A DNA stretch of 64,000 nucleotides from Rhizobacter sp. SG703 (GCF_012275445.1 NZ_JAAZQK010000003.1:124001-188000); one strand, 5' to 3'; positions 16,764 through 26,745 are shown, numbered from the stretch's first letter. The notes: generated by a model from the sequence alone, not told the origin. Program-made: numbers and translations.

Positions 16764-16861
16764 CGCGCCGATGAAGAGGTTCATCTGGACCGGTTGACCC
16801 GCAAGGAGCCGGATTTCTAGACTGCGCCGCATCCTGAACGAACAGACCAGGGAGGTCTTTC

Positions 16862-19246
16862 ATGATGCATGCGCGCGCCGGCCTGTGGGTGGCGCTCGGT
16901 TGTTCCTTGTCATGTGCGATTCCATGCGCCGCGCCGGCGCAGGCGCCGCCACCGGTGTCGCCCTCGCCGACCACGCGCTACGAGTACGACGCGATGGGTC
17001 ACGTCACGAAGATCCTGCGTGGCGCGAGTGGCGACAGCACCTCCATCGCCTACGACGGCATCTACCGCATCACGTCGGTCACCGACGCGCGGCAGGGCAC
17101 GATCCGCTTCGAGTACTGGGGCATGACGCCGTACATCAACAAGGTGATCGACCCGCGCGGCCTGGAGACGCTCTATGAGCGCACCGGCCTGGGCCACGTG
17201 ATGAAAATCGTGAGTCCGGACACCGGCACGACGGAGTTCACCTATGTCCCCGGGACCTACCTGGTGCAGACCGCGCTCGACAGCCGCGGGGTGCTGACGC
17301 GCTACACCTATGACGCCGGCAGCGCGTTGACCAGCGTGGTGCGTGCCCTGGGCGGGCGCAGCGAGCTGCCGACGCAGTTCCGGTATGACGAGCAAGGGCC
17401 GGGCTTCACCTACACGATCGGCCGGCTCAGCAGCACGAGCCACGCGGGCGGCGGCAGCCGCTACAGCTACGCGCCGCTCGGCGACCTGCTGACGGACACG
17501 CAGTTTCTCGATGCGGCCGGTGGCGCCAACACAGCGACGGTCACTCACACGGTGCGCTACGGGTATGCCTCCGGTGGCCACGTCAGCAGCATCGTCTATC
17601 CCTCGGGCCACAAGCTGCACATCACGCACCACCGGGGCGACGTGACCGCGATGGCGCTGGCGCCCAACGAAACGGCCGAGCCGTCACCGCTGATCAGCGC
17701 CGTCAGGTGGGCGCCGTTCGGCTTCGGCATCGACGGCTGGCAATGGCACAGGAGCGGCGGACTGATGCCGCACGAGCGCACGTTCGACCTGAGCGGGCGC
17801 ATGACGCGCTATCCGGTCGGCCAGGTGCTGCGCGATGTGCGCTACGACGCGCAGGACCGCATCGCGGCGTTCACGCACCAGCAGCCCGACGGCACGCTGC
17901 AGCCTGCCCTCGACCAGCAGTTCGGCTACGACGAGGTCGACCGGCTCACGAGCGTGGTGACCGCGACGACGAGCTGGTCGATCGCCTACGACCCGAACAG
18001 CAACCGCGCGACCGTGAGCCTGGACGGCATTCCCAGCCGCTACGACACGGCGCCGACGAGCAACCGGCTGAGCGGTGTGACGAACCCGGCGCGCAGCCTG
18101 GCCCATGACGACGCCGGCAACACGACGAGCGACAGCGCGGGTTACACGGCGACCTACGACATGGCCGGCCGACTCGCCACGCTGACGAAGGGCGGCATCA
18201 CGACGACCTACACCTACAACGCGATGGGCCAGCGCATCCGCAAGGTGAGCAACACCGGGCCGCAGAGCACGGTGATCTACGTGTACGACCAAGAGGGCCA
18301 GTTGCTCGGCGAGTACGACCGCGAGGGCCGGGTGATCCGCGAGTACGTGTGGTTGCAAGACGTGCCGATCGCGGTCTTCATGCCGAACCCGGCGGATGCG
18401 AGCGGCCCGCCGCTGGTGTTCCACATCCACGCCGATCACCTGAACGCGCCGCGGGCGGTACTGGACACCGATGGCGTGATCCGCTGGCTGTGGCTGGCCG
18501 AGCCGTTCGGGACGACGGCGCCGGTGGTGGATCAGGGGGGGCACGGGCCGTTCGCGTTCAGCCTGCGCTTCCCGGGGCAGGTGGCGGATGCTGAGAGCGG
18601 GCTGTTCTACAACTGGAATCGGTACTACAACGCCGCGGACGGGCGGTACACGCAGAGCGATCCCATCGGGCTGGCGGGTGGCATCAACACCTACGCGCAT
18701 GCCGGGGGGAATCCGACGCTCTTCACGGATCCGACCGGCGAGTTTTTCTTCATCCCGGCCTTGGTGGGCGGTGGTGTCGGAGCGCTGTCCGATCTGGGGT
18801 TGCAGCTTCTGATGAATGGAGGGCGCATGAAGTGCGTCGACTGGACCCAGGTGGGAATTGCCGGTGCGGTCGGGGCCGTCGGTGGCGCCTGGGCGGGAGG
18901 TGCATTCAGGCATTCGGTGTCGGGAAAGAGCTGGCTCGAAGCCAGCCGTCGATGGCCTGCGGTGCGCGCACGCTACGGGCGCGCCCAGTCCTTGCCCCCG
19001 GGCAAGGATGTGCATCATTGGCTCTTTCCGCAAAATAGCGGGGTTGCGAGAAACTTCCCCGGCATTGCCAACCATCCGATGAACCTCAATCCCACGGTGC
19101 CAAACTCGATCAACAGGGGGCTTTTGAATACGATGGATCCTGTGTCGAGGACTTTGTATGGCTCGCCTGGCTGGGCGAGGGCCGCTGGCGGCTACGCAGG
19201 TGCGGGAGTGGCAATGGATGCAGCAGATGAATGCACCTGCAATTGA
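16862..19246 (+). CDS. Short Rhs/YD-repeat protein with HNH-like C-terminal toxin domain
   Basis: The 794-aa product has a Sec-type leader (MMHARAGLWVALGCSLSC, cleavage likely after APAQA), then YD repeats (YEYDAMGHVTKI, YTYDAGSALT, FGYDEVDRLTSV). The Rhs core end is YTQSDPIGLAGGINTYAHAGGNP...DPTGEF (about residue 625). The variable tip (625-794) contains HHWLFPQNSG and NHPMNLNPTVP, resembling HNH/His-Me-finger nuclease toxins. The two cysteine-rich ends (ECTCN) are odd. At ~800 aa it is short for an Rhs. There is no PAAR or VgrG gene nearby, so secretion by Sec or an unknown route is likelier than type VI; this is inference. The immunity gene overlaps its 3' end. Confidence 0.85.
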   Translation: MMHARAGLWVALGCSLSCAIPCAAPAQAPPPVSPSPTTRYEYDAMGHVTKILRGASGDSTSIAYDGIYRITSVTDARQGTIRFEYWGMTPYINKVIDPRGLETLYERTGLGHVMKIVSPDTGTTEFTYVPGTYLVQTALDSRGVLTRYTYDAGSALTSVVRALGGRSELPTQFRYDEQGPGFTYTIGRLSSTSHAGGGSRYSYAPLGDLLTDTQFLDAAGGANTATVTHTVRYGYASGGHVSSIVYPSGHKLHITHHRGDVTAMALAPNETAEPSPLISAVRWAPFGFGIDGWQWHRSGGLMPHERTFDLSGRMTRYPVGQVLRDVRYDAQDRIAAFTHQQPDGTLQPALDQQFGYDEVDRLTSVVTATTSWSIAYDPNSNRATVSLDGIPSRYDTAPTSNRLSGVTNPARSLAHDDAGNTTSDSAGYTATYDMAGRLATLTKGGITTTYTYNAMGQRIRKVSNTGPQSTVIYVYDQEGQLLGEYDREGRVIREYVWLQDVPIAVFMPNPADASGPPLVFHIHADHLNAPRAVLDTDGVIRWLWLAEPFGTTAPVVDQGGHGPFAFSLRFPGQVADAESGLFYNWNRYYNAADGRYTQSDPIGLAGGINTYAHAGGNPTLFTDPTGEFFFIPALVGGGVGALSDLGLQLLMNGGRMKCVDWTQVGIAGAVGAVGGAWAGGAFRHSVSGKSWLEASRRWPAVRARYGRAQSLPPGKDVHHWLFPQNSGVARNFPGIANHPMNLNPTVPNSINRGLLNTMDPVSRTLYGSPGWARAAGGYAGAGVAMDAADECTCN

Positions 19247-19694
19247 GTTCCCCACGCTCGTGTTGACGAGCAAGGAGCACCGCCATCTTTATGCCTACTG
19301 TGCGGCGAGCCAGAGGGAATTGGAGGCTTGTCCGCTGCACACGTACTTCAAAACGGGACGCCTCCAAGGTTTGCGTCGCTTCGATCCGCGGGGGCGCTGC
19401 TTTGCAGGGAAGGCCACCGGGCAGTGGAGGCTCGACAGAGCCTTGATTCGCGAGGTCGGGCCGGTCATCTGGGTCAGCGCGGTGATCGCTTCTGGCCTGG
19501 ATGTTGTTCTGTTGTTCGAGATGGAATGGGAGGAGGTGCCCAGTCAGTCGCTCGAGTTGGTCAAGAAGGAAGTGAAGGACTACGTGAGCCGGGATCCAAA
19601 GCCCTACACCAGGAGCCGTCCGCTGCAGACGGTGTTGGCCAGATTGACCAAGGCAGCCACCTTCGAACAGCTGTGTCGCGCAATCGAGTCGTGA
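19218..19694 (+). CDS. Probable immunity protein for Rhs island 1
   Basis: The product is about 158 aa from ATG 19218, which has GGGAGTGG seven bases upstream and lies inside the Rhs 3' end. The frame is open back to 19158, and ATG 19227 is an alternative start. There is no signal peptide, so a cytoplasmic inhibitor is expected, consistent with a nuclease toxin. Recognisable stretches are IEFPTLVLTSKEHRHLY and ACPLHTYFKTGRL. The family is not recognised; the immunity role is inferred from its position directly after and overlapping the toxin gene. Confidence 0.65.
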   Translation: MQQMNAPAIEFPTLVLTSKEHRHLYAYCAASQRELEACPLHTYFKTGRLQGLRRFDPRGRCFAGKATGQWRLDRALIREVGPVIWVSAVIASGLDVVLLFEMEWEEVPSQSLELVKKEVKDYVSRDPKPYTRSRPLQTVLARLTKAATFEQLCRAIES

Positions 19695-20034
19695 TCGAGT
19701 TCTCCGTCATCGGCGTATCAGAGGCCAAACCGGGGCGCCCTTGTGCGTTCGTTGCCAAGACGAGGAACGAGATGCATGAGTCACCGCTGCACACCTATGT
19801 CCGTGGGTACGAGGAAAGCTCTTGCAATGCCTCGACGTGGCACCTCGCTGCTTCACTTCGAATGCCTCCGAGAAAACTGTCAGGCGGCAGCTGAAGGCAG
19901 CGAAGGGGTATGCAGCGCCTGCTGCTGCTCTGACCATCTGGATGGATGCCGCATTGCGCGAAGCCCTTCTTGCCGGCACGCAGCTTGCCTGCGTTCTTGC
20001 CGAAGCGGCAGCACACATCGCATTGTCCAAATGA
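19691..20034 (+). pseudogene. Frameshifted paralogue of the adjacent immunity gene
   Basis: A GTG at 19691 overlaps the immunity stop (GTGA). The first 35 residues align without gaps to the upstream immunity protein: IEF at the start, Ala-Phe/Tyr and Ala in register, and PLHTY at the same position. That frame then diverges and stops at 19894. A shifted frame continues with GKLLQCLDVAPRCF, matching GRLQGLRRFDPRGRCF of the intact protein, and stops at 20034. The simplest reading is a duplicated immunity gene broken by a frameshift near 19800-19812. Alternatively the 67-aa first frame is a real truncated protein. Confidence 0.5.
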
Positions 20035-20080
20035 TTGGCCGGAATGCACCAAATGACAGCGCATCCCGATCACCAGCGGA

Positions 20081-21748
20081 TCAGAAGAAATCAGCCGCCT
20101 TCGGCTTCTCGCCGCTCGCCCCGTCCAGCCCGGCCTTCACGCCGCCGGTGATCATGCTGCCGGCGCTGCTGTTGGTCACCACGTTGAGGCCGGTGCCGGC
20201 CAGGTCGAGACCGGCGTCGCGCAGGGCCTTCTTCACGTCGCCGCCCTGGATCGCCGTCGCGGCCACATTGGTGCCTTCCGACCAGGCCCGCGAACCGACC
20301 GCGACTGCCTTGGCCACCAGGTTGAACGGCGGCGGCAGCACCTTGCCGAGCTTCTCGGCCACCTTGGAGATCACGTTGGCGATCTTCGACACCACGCTCA
20401 GGCAACCCTGCAGGAACTTCTTGAAGCCGCCGCCCTTGGCCTTCTTCTGGTCCGGCTGGTCCATCTCGCCGGCCACCATGTCGCCGACCGCCTTCTTGTC
20501 CTCGGCGCTCTTCGGCTTGTGCGTCGCATTCGCCGGTGTCGTCGCGACTTCCTTGTTCTCCAGGTGCTTGTTGAAGGCCTTGATGTCGTCGCGGCTGATG
20601 GTGCCGTCGTCCGACTGCTGCCACAGCTTCTTGGCGCCATGGATGTCGCGGCCGTGCTTCGCGTTGTCGAGCTTGCCGAACAGCACCGGGTCCTCGAGGA
20701 ACTTCTTCGCCGCTGCCTTGTCTTCCGGCGCGGCCTTCGGGTCGTCGGCGATCTTCTGCAGCTTGTCGCGGTTGAACTTGTTGCCGAACGCGCCGTTCGG
20801 GTCGGCATCGATGCGGTCCAGCGCCTTCTTCTGGTCGGCGTCGAGCTGGCCCTTGGCCGCGATCTTGTCCTCCATGCTCGCGTGCGAGACCTTGTCCTTG
20901 CCGTTGTTCAGGTCCTTCCACTCCTGCGGATGGTCGCTGAAGTACTTGGCCGCGGCGATCAGCTGCGGCGGGCACTTGCCGGTGTGCGAGGTGCCGTCGA
21001 CGATCTTGTGCAGCTCGTCCAGCGACATGTTCTTCGGCAGGTAGTCGGCGTACTTGTAGAGCTCGTTCTCGGCGTCGTTCTTCGTGATCGGCCGGCCCTC
21101 GGTGGTCTTGCCGTTGTCGCCCGACGGGATGTAGTTGTCGGCGTAGCCCTGGGCCTTCTCTTCGTTGTAGGCCTTCAGCTCCGGGTCGTCGGCCAGCTTC
21201 TGGATGTCCTTCGAGCTGATCTTGTGGTCGAGCTTGCCGTTCTTGCCGCCGTCGAGCATGTCCTGCAGGCCCTGGTCCGACAGCACGGTGTTCAGCGCCT
21301 TGCGCAGGTCCGGCGGCGTCTTCTCGTCCTTGGCCATCTTCTCCATGTCGGAGATCTTGGTGCCATGCTTGCTGAACGAGCCTTCATGGCGCTCCAGCGT
21401 CGACAGCGCATCCATGCGCGCCGCCTTCTGCTCGGCCGACACCGGCCGCTGCGCCGGCGGCAGCTGCTGCTGTTGCTGCTGCGCCGCCTTCTGCATCGCC
21501 TGCGCCTGCTGCGCACCGCCTTGCTGCACCGCGCCCATCATGCCTTTCAGCAGCTGTGCGCCGCCGCCTTCGCCATCGTCGTCGCCGCCACCGGGCAGCG
21601 ACAGCGGCGGCAACTGCCCCATCGTCGATTGCGCGAGCGACTGCATCGGGTCGCCGCCCTGCGGCGTGCCGCCGAGCTTGCCTTGCGGCGGCACCGCGAT
21701 GCCGATGCGGCCTTGCAGCCACGCCTTGTTGTCGACCATCATGTTCAT
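20081..21748 (-). CDS. HrpF/NolX/PopF-family T3SS translocator
   Basis: The 555-aa product starts at ATG 21748 (GGAGAG upstream). It has a Gly/Gln-rich N-terminus, including a six-Gln run. A long charged middle (about 110-400) holds repeated helical units (ISSKDIQKLADDPELKAYNEE, RDKLQKIADDPKAAPEDK, FGNKFNRDKL, DNYIPSGDNGK) that match the NolX/HrpF style. A hydrophobic region near the C-terminus (about 455-510: LSVVSKIANVISKVAEKLG, LVAKAVAVGS) could insert into host membrane. HrpF/PopF proteins form the translocon of plant-associated Hrp2 systems. It is the last gene of the sctC operon, 31 bases after sctT. Confidence 0.82.
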   Translation of the reverse strand: MNMMVDNKAWLQGRIGIAVPPQGKLGGTPQGGDPMQSLAQSTMGQLPPLSLPGGGDDDGEGGGAQLLKGMMGAVQQGGAQQAQAMQKAAQQQQQQLPPAQRPVSAEQKAARMDALSTLERHEGSFSKHGTKISDMEKMAKDEKTPPDLRKALNTVLSDQGLQDMLDGGKNGKLDHKISSKDIQKLADDPELKAYNEEKAQGYADNYIPSGDNGKTTEGRPITKNDAENELYKYADYLPKNMSLDELHKIVDGTSHTGKCPPQLIAAAKYFSDHPQEWKDLNNGKDKVSHASMEDKIAAKGQLDADQKKALDRIDADPNGAFGNKFNRDKLQKIADDPKAAPEDKAAAKKFLEDPVLFGKLDNAKHGRDIHGAKKLWQQSDDGTISRDDIKAFNKHLENKEVATTPANATHKPKSAEDKKAVGDMVAGEMDQPDQKKAKGGGFKKFLQGCLSVVSKIANVISKVAEKLGKVLPPPFNLVAKAVAVGSRAWSEGTNVAATAIQGGDVKKALRDAGLDLAGTGLNVVTNSSAGSMITGGVKAGLDGASGEKPKAADFF

Positions 21749-21779
21749 GTCTGCTCTCCGTGAGGAATGGGGTTGGAAA

Positions 21780-22598
21780 TCAACGCGCCTGCAGGCTGCC
21801 CTGCAGCTGCTGCAGCAGGCCGGTGGGCAGCAGCAGGTGGCGCACCTGGCTGACCAGCACGCCGATCAGCAGCGCGAGCATCAGCATCGTCACCGCGCCC
21901 TTGACCGGCTGGCTGAGGTTGGTGGGTTCGAGCTTGTCGGCGGCGCGCGTGATCAGCCCGAAGCCGAGGTCGATCAGCACCAGCACCAGCATCATCGGCG
22001 CGGCGAACTTGATGGTGCTGGTCATCAGCGAATCGGTCTGCTGCACGATGAACAGGTCGGGCACCTTCGCCAGGTCGGGCATCGGCGCGAACAGCGGCCA
22101 CACGTGGAACGAATCGAAGACCGCGCCGATGAACACCAGCATGCCGCCGAGCGCGAAGAACACCGCGATCACCAGCTGCACCAGCAGGTTCGACACCGGC
22201 GTGCTCTGCTGCCCGCTCATCGGGTTGGTCAGCTGCACGCTGTTGTAGCCGGCCTGCGTGTCGATCATCGCGCCGACGCATTCGGCGACCCAGAACACCG
22301 TCGACGCGGCAAAGCCCATCAGCAGGCCGATCATCGATTCCTTCAGCGCGAAGCCGGCCCACTGGCCGGCCGTCAGGTTGCTCGCGACATCGGCCGGCAG
22401 GCCGAACGCGACGAAGCCGCCGATGATCACGACCAGGCCAGCGCGCACGTAGCCCTGCACGAACTGGTCGCCCATCGGCGGCAGCACGTTGAAGGCAGCG
22501 AACAGGCGCAGGCTCGCAAGCGCGGTCGCGAGGAACAGGTCCTCCAGCGGGTGCAGCGTGCGCGCGGCCACCTCGTACAGGCCCTGCATGTCATCCAT
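21780..22598 (-). CDS. sctT: SctT (HrcT/FliR family) export apparatus protein
   Basis: The 272-aa product from ATG 22598 ([10 protein letters not shown]) has 6-8 hydrophobic helices and FliR/SctT landmarks, such as LASLRLFAAFNVLPPMG, ALKESMIGLLMGFAAS and DTQAGYNSVQLTNPMSGQQSTPVSNLL. SctT is the third component of the SctRST gate. The frame is open further upstream, but that region is inside sctO. The start overlaps the sctO stop by 8 bases. Gene order sctN-sctO-sctT is as in Hrp2 clusters. Confidence 0.95.
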   Translation of the reverse strand: MDDMQGLYEVAARTLHPLEDLFLATALASLRLFAAFNVLPPMGDQFVQGYVRAGLVVIIGGFVAFGLPADVASNLTAGQWAGFALKESMIGLLMGFAASTVFWVAECVGAMIDTQAGYNSVQLTNPMSGQQSTPVSNLLVQLVIAVFFALGGMLVFIGAVFDSFHVWPLFAPMPDLAKVPDLFIVQQTDSLMTSTIKFAAPMMLVLVLIDLGFGLITRAADKLEPTNLSQPVKGAVTMLMLALLIGVLVSQVRHLLLPTGLLQQLQGSLQAR

Positions 22599-23109
22599 GG
22601 GCGGCTTCCTGGCGCTGGGCGCGCTGGCGGGCCACGAAGCGCGCGGCACCGGTCTCCTCGGTTTCCTCCTCGGCCAGTTCCTCGATCGCGGCCTCGCGCT
22701 CGCGCAGGATGGTCGCGATGCGCTGCTCGAAGCCCTCGATGCGCTGGTCGTTGCGGCGCACCGCGGCCTGCGCGGCCTTGACCACGGCGGCCTGGCGGTC
22801 GACGTGCTTGTGGCTGTCGGCGAGCGCCTTCTCGGCCTGGCCGACCGCGGCCTTCAGGTCGTCGATGCGGTAGTCCGCCGCACGCACCGCGTACGGCGTG
22901 AACGAGGTGCGCAGCAGCTCGTCGCGCTCGTCGCGCGCGGTGGCCTCGTCGGCGCGGCAGGCCGCCAGCTCGCCCTCGGCGGTCTTGCGGGCCTCCTCCA
23001 GCTCGGCGAGCTGCTTGCGTGCAGCCTGCACCTCGGCCTCGAGCCGCTCGCCTTGCCGCTTGCGCACCTTGACGAGCGTGCGCAGCGCCTTCACCGGAGC
23101 CGCACTCAC
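22591..23109 (-). CDS. sctO: SctO (HrpB7/YscO/FliJ-like) ATPase stalk protein
   Basis: The 172-aa product starts at GTG 23109, overlapping the sctN stop (GTGA). It is almost wholly coiled coil with alternating basic and acidic heptads ([38 protein letters not shown]). FliJ/YscO proteins sit in the centre of the ATPase hexamer and link it to SctV. Sequence is poorly conserved in the family. The call rests on the coiled-coil form, the length and the position between sctN and sctT (hrpB7 in Xanthomonas). Confidence 0.85.
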   Translation of the reverse strand: MSAAPVKALRTLVKVRKRQGERLEAEVQAARKQLAELEEARKTAEGELAACRADEATARDERDELLRTSFTPYAVRAADYRIDDLKAAVGQAEKALADSHKHVDRQAAVVKAAQAAVRRNDQRIEGFEQRIATILREREAAIEELAEEETEETGAARFVARQRAQRQEAAHG

Positions 23110-24428
23110 CGCACCACCTCCGCCAGGTGCCCGAGGATGTCCTCGTACGGCATCAGGTCGCTGGTCTTCTGGTTCAGGAACGCGCGGATCTCGCCGACGC
23201 GCTCGATCGCCAGGTCGGCCACCGGGTCGTTGCCGGCCTGGTATTCGCCGACCTGCAGCAGCATCTCGACCTCGTCGTACTTGGCCATCAGGTTGCGCAG
23301 GTGGCCGGCCGCCTCGGCATGCTCCGGCGGCACGATCTGCGTCATCACCCGCGACAGGCTGCCCAGCACGTCGATCGCCGGGTACTGGTTCTTCGCCGCG
23401 ATCTTGCGCGACAGGATCATGTGGCCGTCCAGGATGCCGCGCACTTCCTCGGCGATCGGGTCGCCGCCGCTCTCGTCCTCGGCCAACACGGTGTACAGCG
23501 CGGTGATCGAGCCGACCGCGCCCATGCCGGTGCGCTCGAGCAGCCGCGGCAGCTCGGCGAACACCGACGGCGGGAAGCCGCGGCGCGCCGGCGGCTCGCC
23601 GGCGGCCAGGCCGATCTCGCGCTGGGCGCGTGCGAAGCGCGTCAACGAATCCATCATCAGCAGCACGCGCTTTCCCTGGTCGCGGTAGTACTCGGCGACC
23701 GCGGTGGCCACGTAGGCCGCCTTCGCGCGCTCGATGCTCGACCGGTCGGAGGTGGCGCACACCACGACCGACTTCGCCATGCCCTCGGGGCCGAGGATGA
23801 ATTCGATGAATTCGCGCACCTCGCGGCCGCGTTCGCCGATCAGCGCGATGACGCTGACGTCGCACTGCGCGCCGCGCGCCAGCATGCCCATCAGCGTGCT
23901 CTTGCCGACGCCGGCCGGCGCGAAGATGCCCATGCGCTGGCCTTCGCCGAGCGTCATCAGCCCGTCGATGATCTTGACGCCGGTGGGCAGCGGGTGCTCG
24001 ATCATCGCGCGGCTCATCGGGTCCGGCGGATCGGCGAACACCGGCCGTTCTTCATCGCCCAGCAGCGGGCCCAGCCCGTCGATCGGGTCGCCCAGGCCGC
24101 TGATCACGCGGCCGAGCAATTGCGGGCCGACGCGCACCGACAGCGGCCGGCCGGTGCCGACCACCTGCGTGCCTTCGGAGACGCCGCCCATCGAGCCGAA
24201 CGGCGACAGGATCGCGCCGTGTTTGCCGAAGCCGACCACCTCGGCGCGCTGCAGCAGGCGGCCGCGCGGGTCGCGCAGCTCGCACAGCTCGCCGACCTTG
24301 GCGTCCAGCCCGCTGGCGCGGATCAGCGTGCCGACCACCTCGGTCACGCGGCCGGTGCGGGCCAGCACGTCTTCGTGCGTCAGCTCCTGTTCGAGCGTGC
24401 TGACGAAGCGCTGGAAGCTGGTGTCCAT
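23106..24428 (-). CDS. sctN: SctN (HrcN/YscN/FliI family) T3SS ATPase
   Basis: The product is 440 aa, the standard length. It has an N-terminal beta domain, Walker [12 protein letters not shown] (near residue 175), [11 protein letters not shown], Walker [19 protein letters not shown] and the FliI/YscN signature [23 protein letters not shown]. SctN unfolds substrates and releases chaperones at the base of the apparatus. It starts two bases after the sctL stop and overlaps sctO, so it is tightly coupled. Confidence 0.98.
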   Translation of the reverse strand: MDTSFQRFVSTLEQELTHEDVLARTGRVTEVVGTLIRASGLDAKVGELCELRDPRGRLLQRAEVVGFGKHGAILSPFGSMGGVSEGTQVVGTGRPLSVRVGPQLLGRVISGLGDPIDGLGPLLGDEERPVFADPPDPMSRAMIEHPLPTGVKIIDGLMTLGEGQRMGIFAPAGVGKSTLMGMLARGAQCDVSVIALIGERGREVREFIEFILGPEGMAKSVVVCATSDRSSIERAKAAYVATAVAEYYRDQGKRVLLMMDSLTRFARAQREIGLAAGEPPARRGFPPSVFAELPRLLERTGMGAVGSITALYTVLAEDESGGDPIAEEVRGILDGHMILSRKIAAKNQYPAIDVLGSLSRVMTQIVPPEHAEAAGHLRNLMAKYDEVEMLLQVGEYQAGNDPVADLAIERVGEIRAFLNQKTSDLMPYEDILGHLAEVVR

Positions 24429-24430
24429 GG

Positions 24431-25228
24431 TCAGGCGGCTTCCAGGTGGTCTTCGGTGGCGGTGTCGTCGATCGCGTCGTCGACGCCGTCGTCGGCGACC
24501 TCGTCGCCTGCGTCGCCCGAGTCGATTTCGTCAGCGTCGCCGGCCTGCGCCATCTCGCGGGCCGCGCGTTCGACCGCCCGGCGGATCGCCGCCAGCTGCG
24601 TGTCGAGCCCGGCATCGATGACGCCGCTGTCCGATTCGAAGCGGCAGGCGCCTTCGGGCATCAGCGCATCGGCGACGACCTCGATCGTCGTGCCCTGCGG
24701 CAGCTGCGCGCTCAGCTCGGCCACCGCGCGCTGCGCGTTGTCGCGGTCGGCCTCGGGCACGCGCAGCGTCAGCAGCGGCGAGTCCTTCACCAGCTTCGCG
24801 ATGGTGCGCAGCGAGCGGCGGTACAGCGCCGAGCGGTCTTCCTGCTCGATCACCCGCTCCACCGCCATCGAGACGATGCCCGACAGCCGCTCGCTCTGGC
24901 GCACCAGCGTGCGCCGGCGCGATTCGGCGGCCTGCAGTTGTTGCGAGGCCCAGTGCGCCGCGGCATCCTGCGTGCCCTGGTCGAAGCCCTGCTGCCAGGC
25001 GCCGTCGTACTGTTCCTGGGCCTGGGCCATCAGCGCGTCGGCCTGCGCCTGCGCCTCGGCGAGCAGCGCATCGGCCTGGGCCTGGGCCTCGGCCAGCACG
25101 CGCTCGCGCTCGGCGTCGATCGTCGCGGCGACCTCGGCCGACGACACCAGGCGCGCATGGTCCTGCGCGCGCAGCACGCCGTCGTCTAGGCCGACAGTGC
25201 ACGATCCATGGGTGAGCCAAACAGCCAT
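24431..25228 (-). CDS. sctL: SctL (HrpB5/YscL/FliH-like) ATPase stator
   Basis: The product is 265 aa from ATG 25228 ([10 protein letters not shown]). The N-terminal domain is followed by an Ala/Gln/Glu coiled coil with three near-repeats ([10 protein letters not shown], twice, then MAQAQEQ; about residues 48-75). A FliH-like C-terminal domain follows (LKVPEADR-like [36 protein letters not shown]). The C-terminal tail is very acidic ([19 protein letters not shown]). SctL tethers SctN to SctQ. The start lies within the sctK 3' end (43-base overlap). Confidence 0.9.
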   Translation of the reverse strand: MAVWLTHGSCTVGLDDGVLRAQDHARLVSSAEVAATIDAERERVLAEAQAQADALLAEAQAQADALMAQAQEQYDGAWQQGFDQGTQDAAAHWASQQLQAAESRRRTLVRQSERLSGIVSMAVERVIEQEDRSALYRRSLRTIAKLVKDSPLLTLRVPEADRDNAQRAVAELSAQLPQGTTIEVVADALMPEGACRFESDSGVIDAGLDTQLAAIRRAVERAAREMAQAGDADEIDSGDAGDEVADDGVDDAIDDTATEDHLEAA

Positions 25229-25914
25229 GCATGCTCCGGAAAGTAGTGGGGAAGTCGAGCCATCATTGAATCGCCGGTGGGCGAGCCCGATGGGGCGGAG
25301 GAAGAAGACGTGGATGGAAACGCGAAGGAGGGATCGGACTGCGTGCTGCCCGGCGCCAGCGCCAGCCGAACCCAGGCCAGCGAATGCCGGCACTGCCATT
25401 CGCGGCGCTCGCTCAGGCGGGCGTAGCCGGCGGCAGCCAGCCGGTCGGGGTCGAGGTCGGACGCCGACAGCGCGCCCGCGCCGTGGTGGCCGGTGGCGCG
25501 CGGCGCGGCCAGCAGCTCGTTGTAGGCGGGCTCGCCGATGCGCTCGATGACGGCCTGGCGCGCGCCGCGGCCGATGCAGCGGCGCACGCGCTCGCGCTCG
25601 GCATGCAGCGCGACCGCGGCCAGCACGCGCAGCACCTGGTCGCGCGGCAGCAGTGCGATGCGGTGCGCCCGGTGCTGGAAGCCGGCCAGCGAGGCCCAGC
25701 GCAACCCGTAGACCGACCCGAGCGCGGCGGCCAGCGCCGCCTCGCTGCGCGCGCCGGCGGCGGCGGGCGGTGTGTCGAAGCCGATGCGCTGCCAGGCGGC
25801 CTGCACCCAGGCCGGGTGCAGCTGCGCGGCGATGTCGGCAGACTTGGCGCGCGCGGTCGCCAGCAGGTGGCGCAGCAGCGGCACGGGCTCGGCAGACGCG
25901 GGCAGCGCGTTCAT
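25186..25914 (-). CDS. sctK: SctK (HrpB4-like) sorting-platform protein
   Basis: The 242-aa product starts at ATG 25914, overlapping the sctJ stop (ATGA). Arg/Ala-rich helical sequence (LLPRDQVLRVLAAVALHAERERVRRCIG) precedes a Ser-rich linker near the C-terminus. HrpB4/SctK proteins connect the SctD ring to SctQ. Conservation in the family is low; the slot between hrcJ and hrpB5 in Xanthomonas and Ralstonia supports the call. Confidence 0.82.
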   Translation of the reverse strand: MNALPASAEPVPLLRHLLATARAKSADIAAQLHPAWVQAAWQRIGFDTPPAAAGARSEAALAAALGSVYGLRWASLAGFQHRAHRIALLPRDQVLRVLAAVALHAERERVRRCIGRGARQAVIERIGEPAYNELLAAPRATGHHGAGALSASDLDPDRLAAAGYARLSERREWQCRHSLAWVRLALAPGSTQSDPSFAFPSTSSSSAPSGSPTGDSMMARLPHYFPEHAWLFGSPMDRALSA

Positions 25915-26720
25915 CAAACGGCTCCGGCGGCGGCGTTCGCCGGCTTCAGCAGGCCGCGGCGGCGGGCGAAGACGAAGCCCCCGCCCAGCAACCCGGCCAC
26001 GCCGAACAGCAGCGACAGGCCCAGCACCGGCGACATGCCGCCGCGCTGCGCGATCGCGGCGGTGGCCGCCTCGGGCAGCGCGGCCGCGGCCACCAGCGTC
26101 ACGTTGACGTTCTCGTACGACAGGCCCTCGACACTGCGCACGACCAGGTTCTTGACCGTCGGCACCAGCGTGGCCACGTTCGATTCGGCACGGTGCTTGA
26201 TGAACACCGACGCGCTCGACGGCTTCACATGCTCGGCCAGCGGGTCGTTGTTCGGCAGCACCACGTGCACGCGGGCCGAGACCACGCCGTCGATGCTCGA
26301 CAGCGTCTTCTCGAGTTCCTGCGACACGCCGTAGATGAAGCGCACGCGCTCTTCGGTCGGCGTCGAGATCAGGCCGTCCTTCTTGAACATGTCGCCCAGG
26401 TTGGCGCGGCGCTCGGCCGGCAGGCCGTTGGCGCGCAGCACCGCGAGCGCGCGGCCCATGTGGTCGGTCTCGACCGCGACGTTCCAGGTCTTGCCGTCGG
26501 GGCTGGACTTGGCGGCGTCGAGGTTGGCGATCAGCAGCACGCCCAGCATGTCGTTGGCGTCGGCCTCGGTCAGCTTGGTGTAGACGTCCTGCTTGCAGCC
26601 GGCGAGCACGAGCGCGCAGGCGGCGAGCACGAGGGCGCGCATCAGCAACGCCGGCGGGCGCGCCGTCCGGATCTGCGGGATGGCGAGGGTCGGCAGGGGG
26701 GACGGCACGAGGATCGGCAC
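25914..26720 (-). CDS. sctJ: SctJ (HrcJ/YscJ/PrgK) inner-membrane ring lipoprotein
   Basis: A lipobox LVLAGC precedes KQDVYTKLTEADANDML, the classic YscJ start. PTEERVRFIYGVSQELEKTLSSIDGVVSARVHVVLP is conserved through the ring-building domain, and a C-terminal membrane helix (LGLSLLFGVAGLLGGGFVFA) is followed by basic residues. GTG 26720 has AAGGAG six bases upstream and gives 268 aa with a long n-region. ATG 26642 gives a more normal signal peptide but has no good ribosome site. The protein forms the inner-membrane ring with SctD. Confidence 0.95.
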   Translation of the reverse strand: MPILVPSPLPTLAIPQIRTARPPALLMRALVLAACALVLAGCKQDVYTKLTEADANDMLGVLLIANLDAAKSSPDGKTWNVAVETDHMGRALAVLRANGLPAERRANLGDMFKKDGLISTPTEERVRFIYGVSQELEKTLSSIDGVVSARVHVVLPNNDPLAEHVKPSSASVFIKHRAESNVATLVPTVKNLVVRSVEGLSYENVNVTLVAAAALPEAATAAIAQRGGMSPVLGLSLLFGVAGLLGGGFVFARRRGLLKPANAAAGAV

Positions 26721-26745
26721 GATGGGCTCCTTCGGGACCGCGAGG

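Noticed and set aside
17684-19273. Long antisense open frames across the rhs genes (also 34750-37146)
   Set aside because: They mirror the repeated YD codons, have no start context and no recognisable domain.
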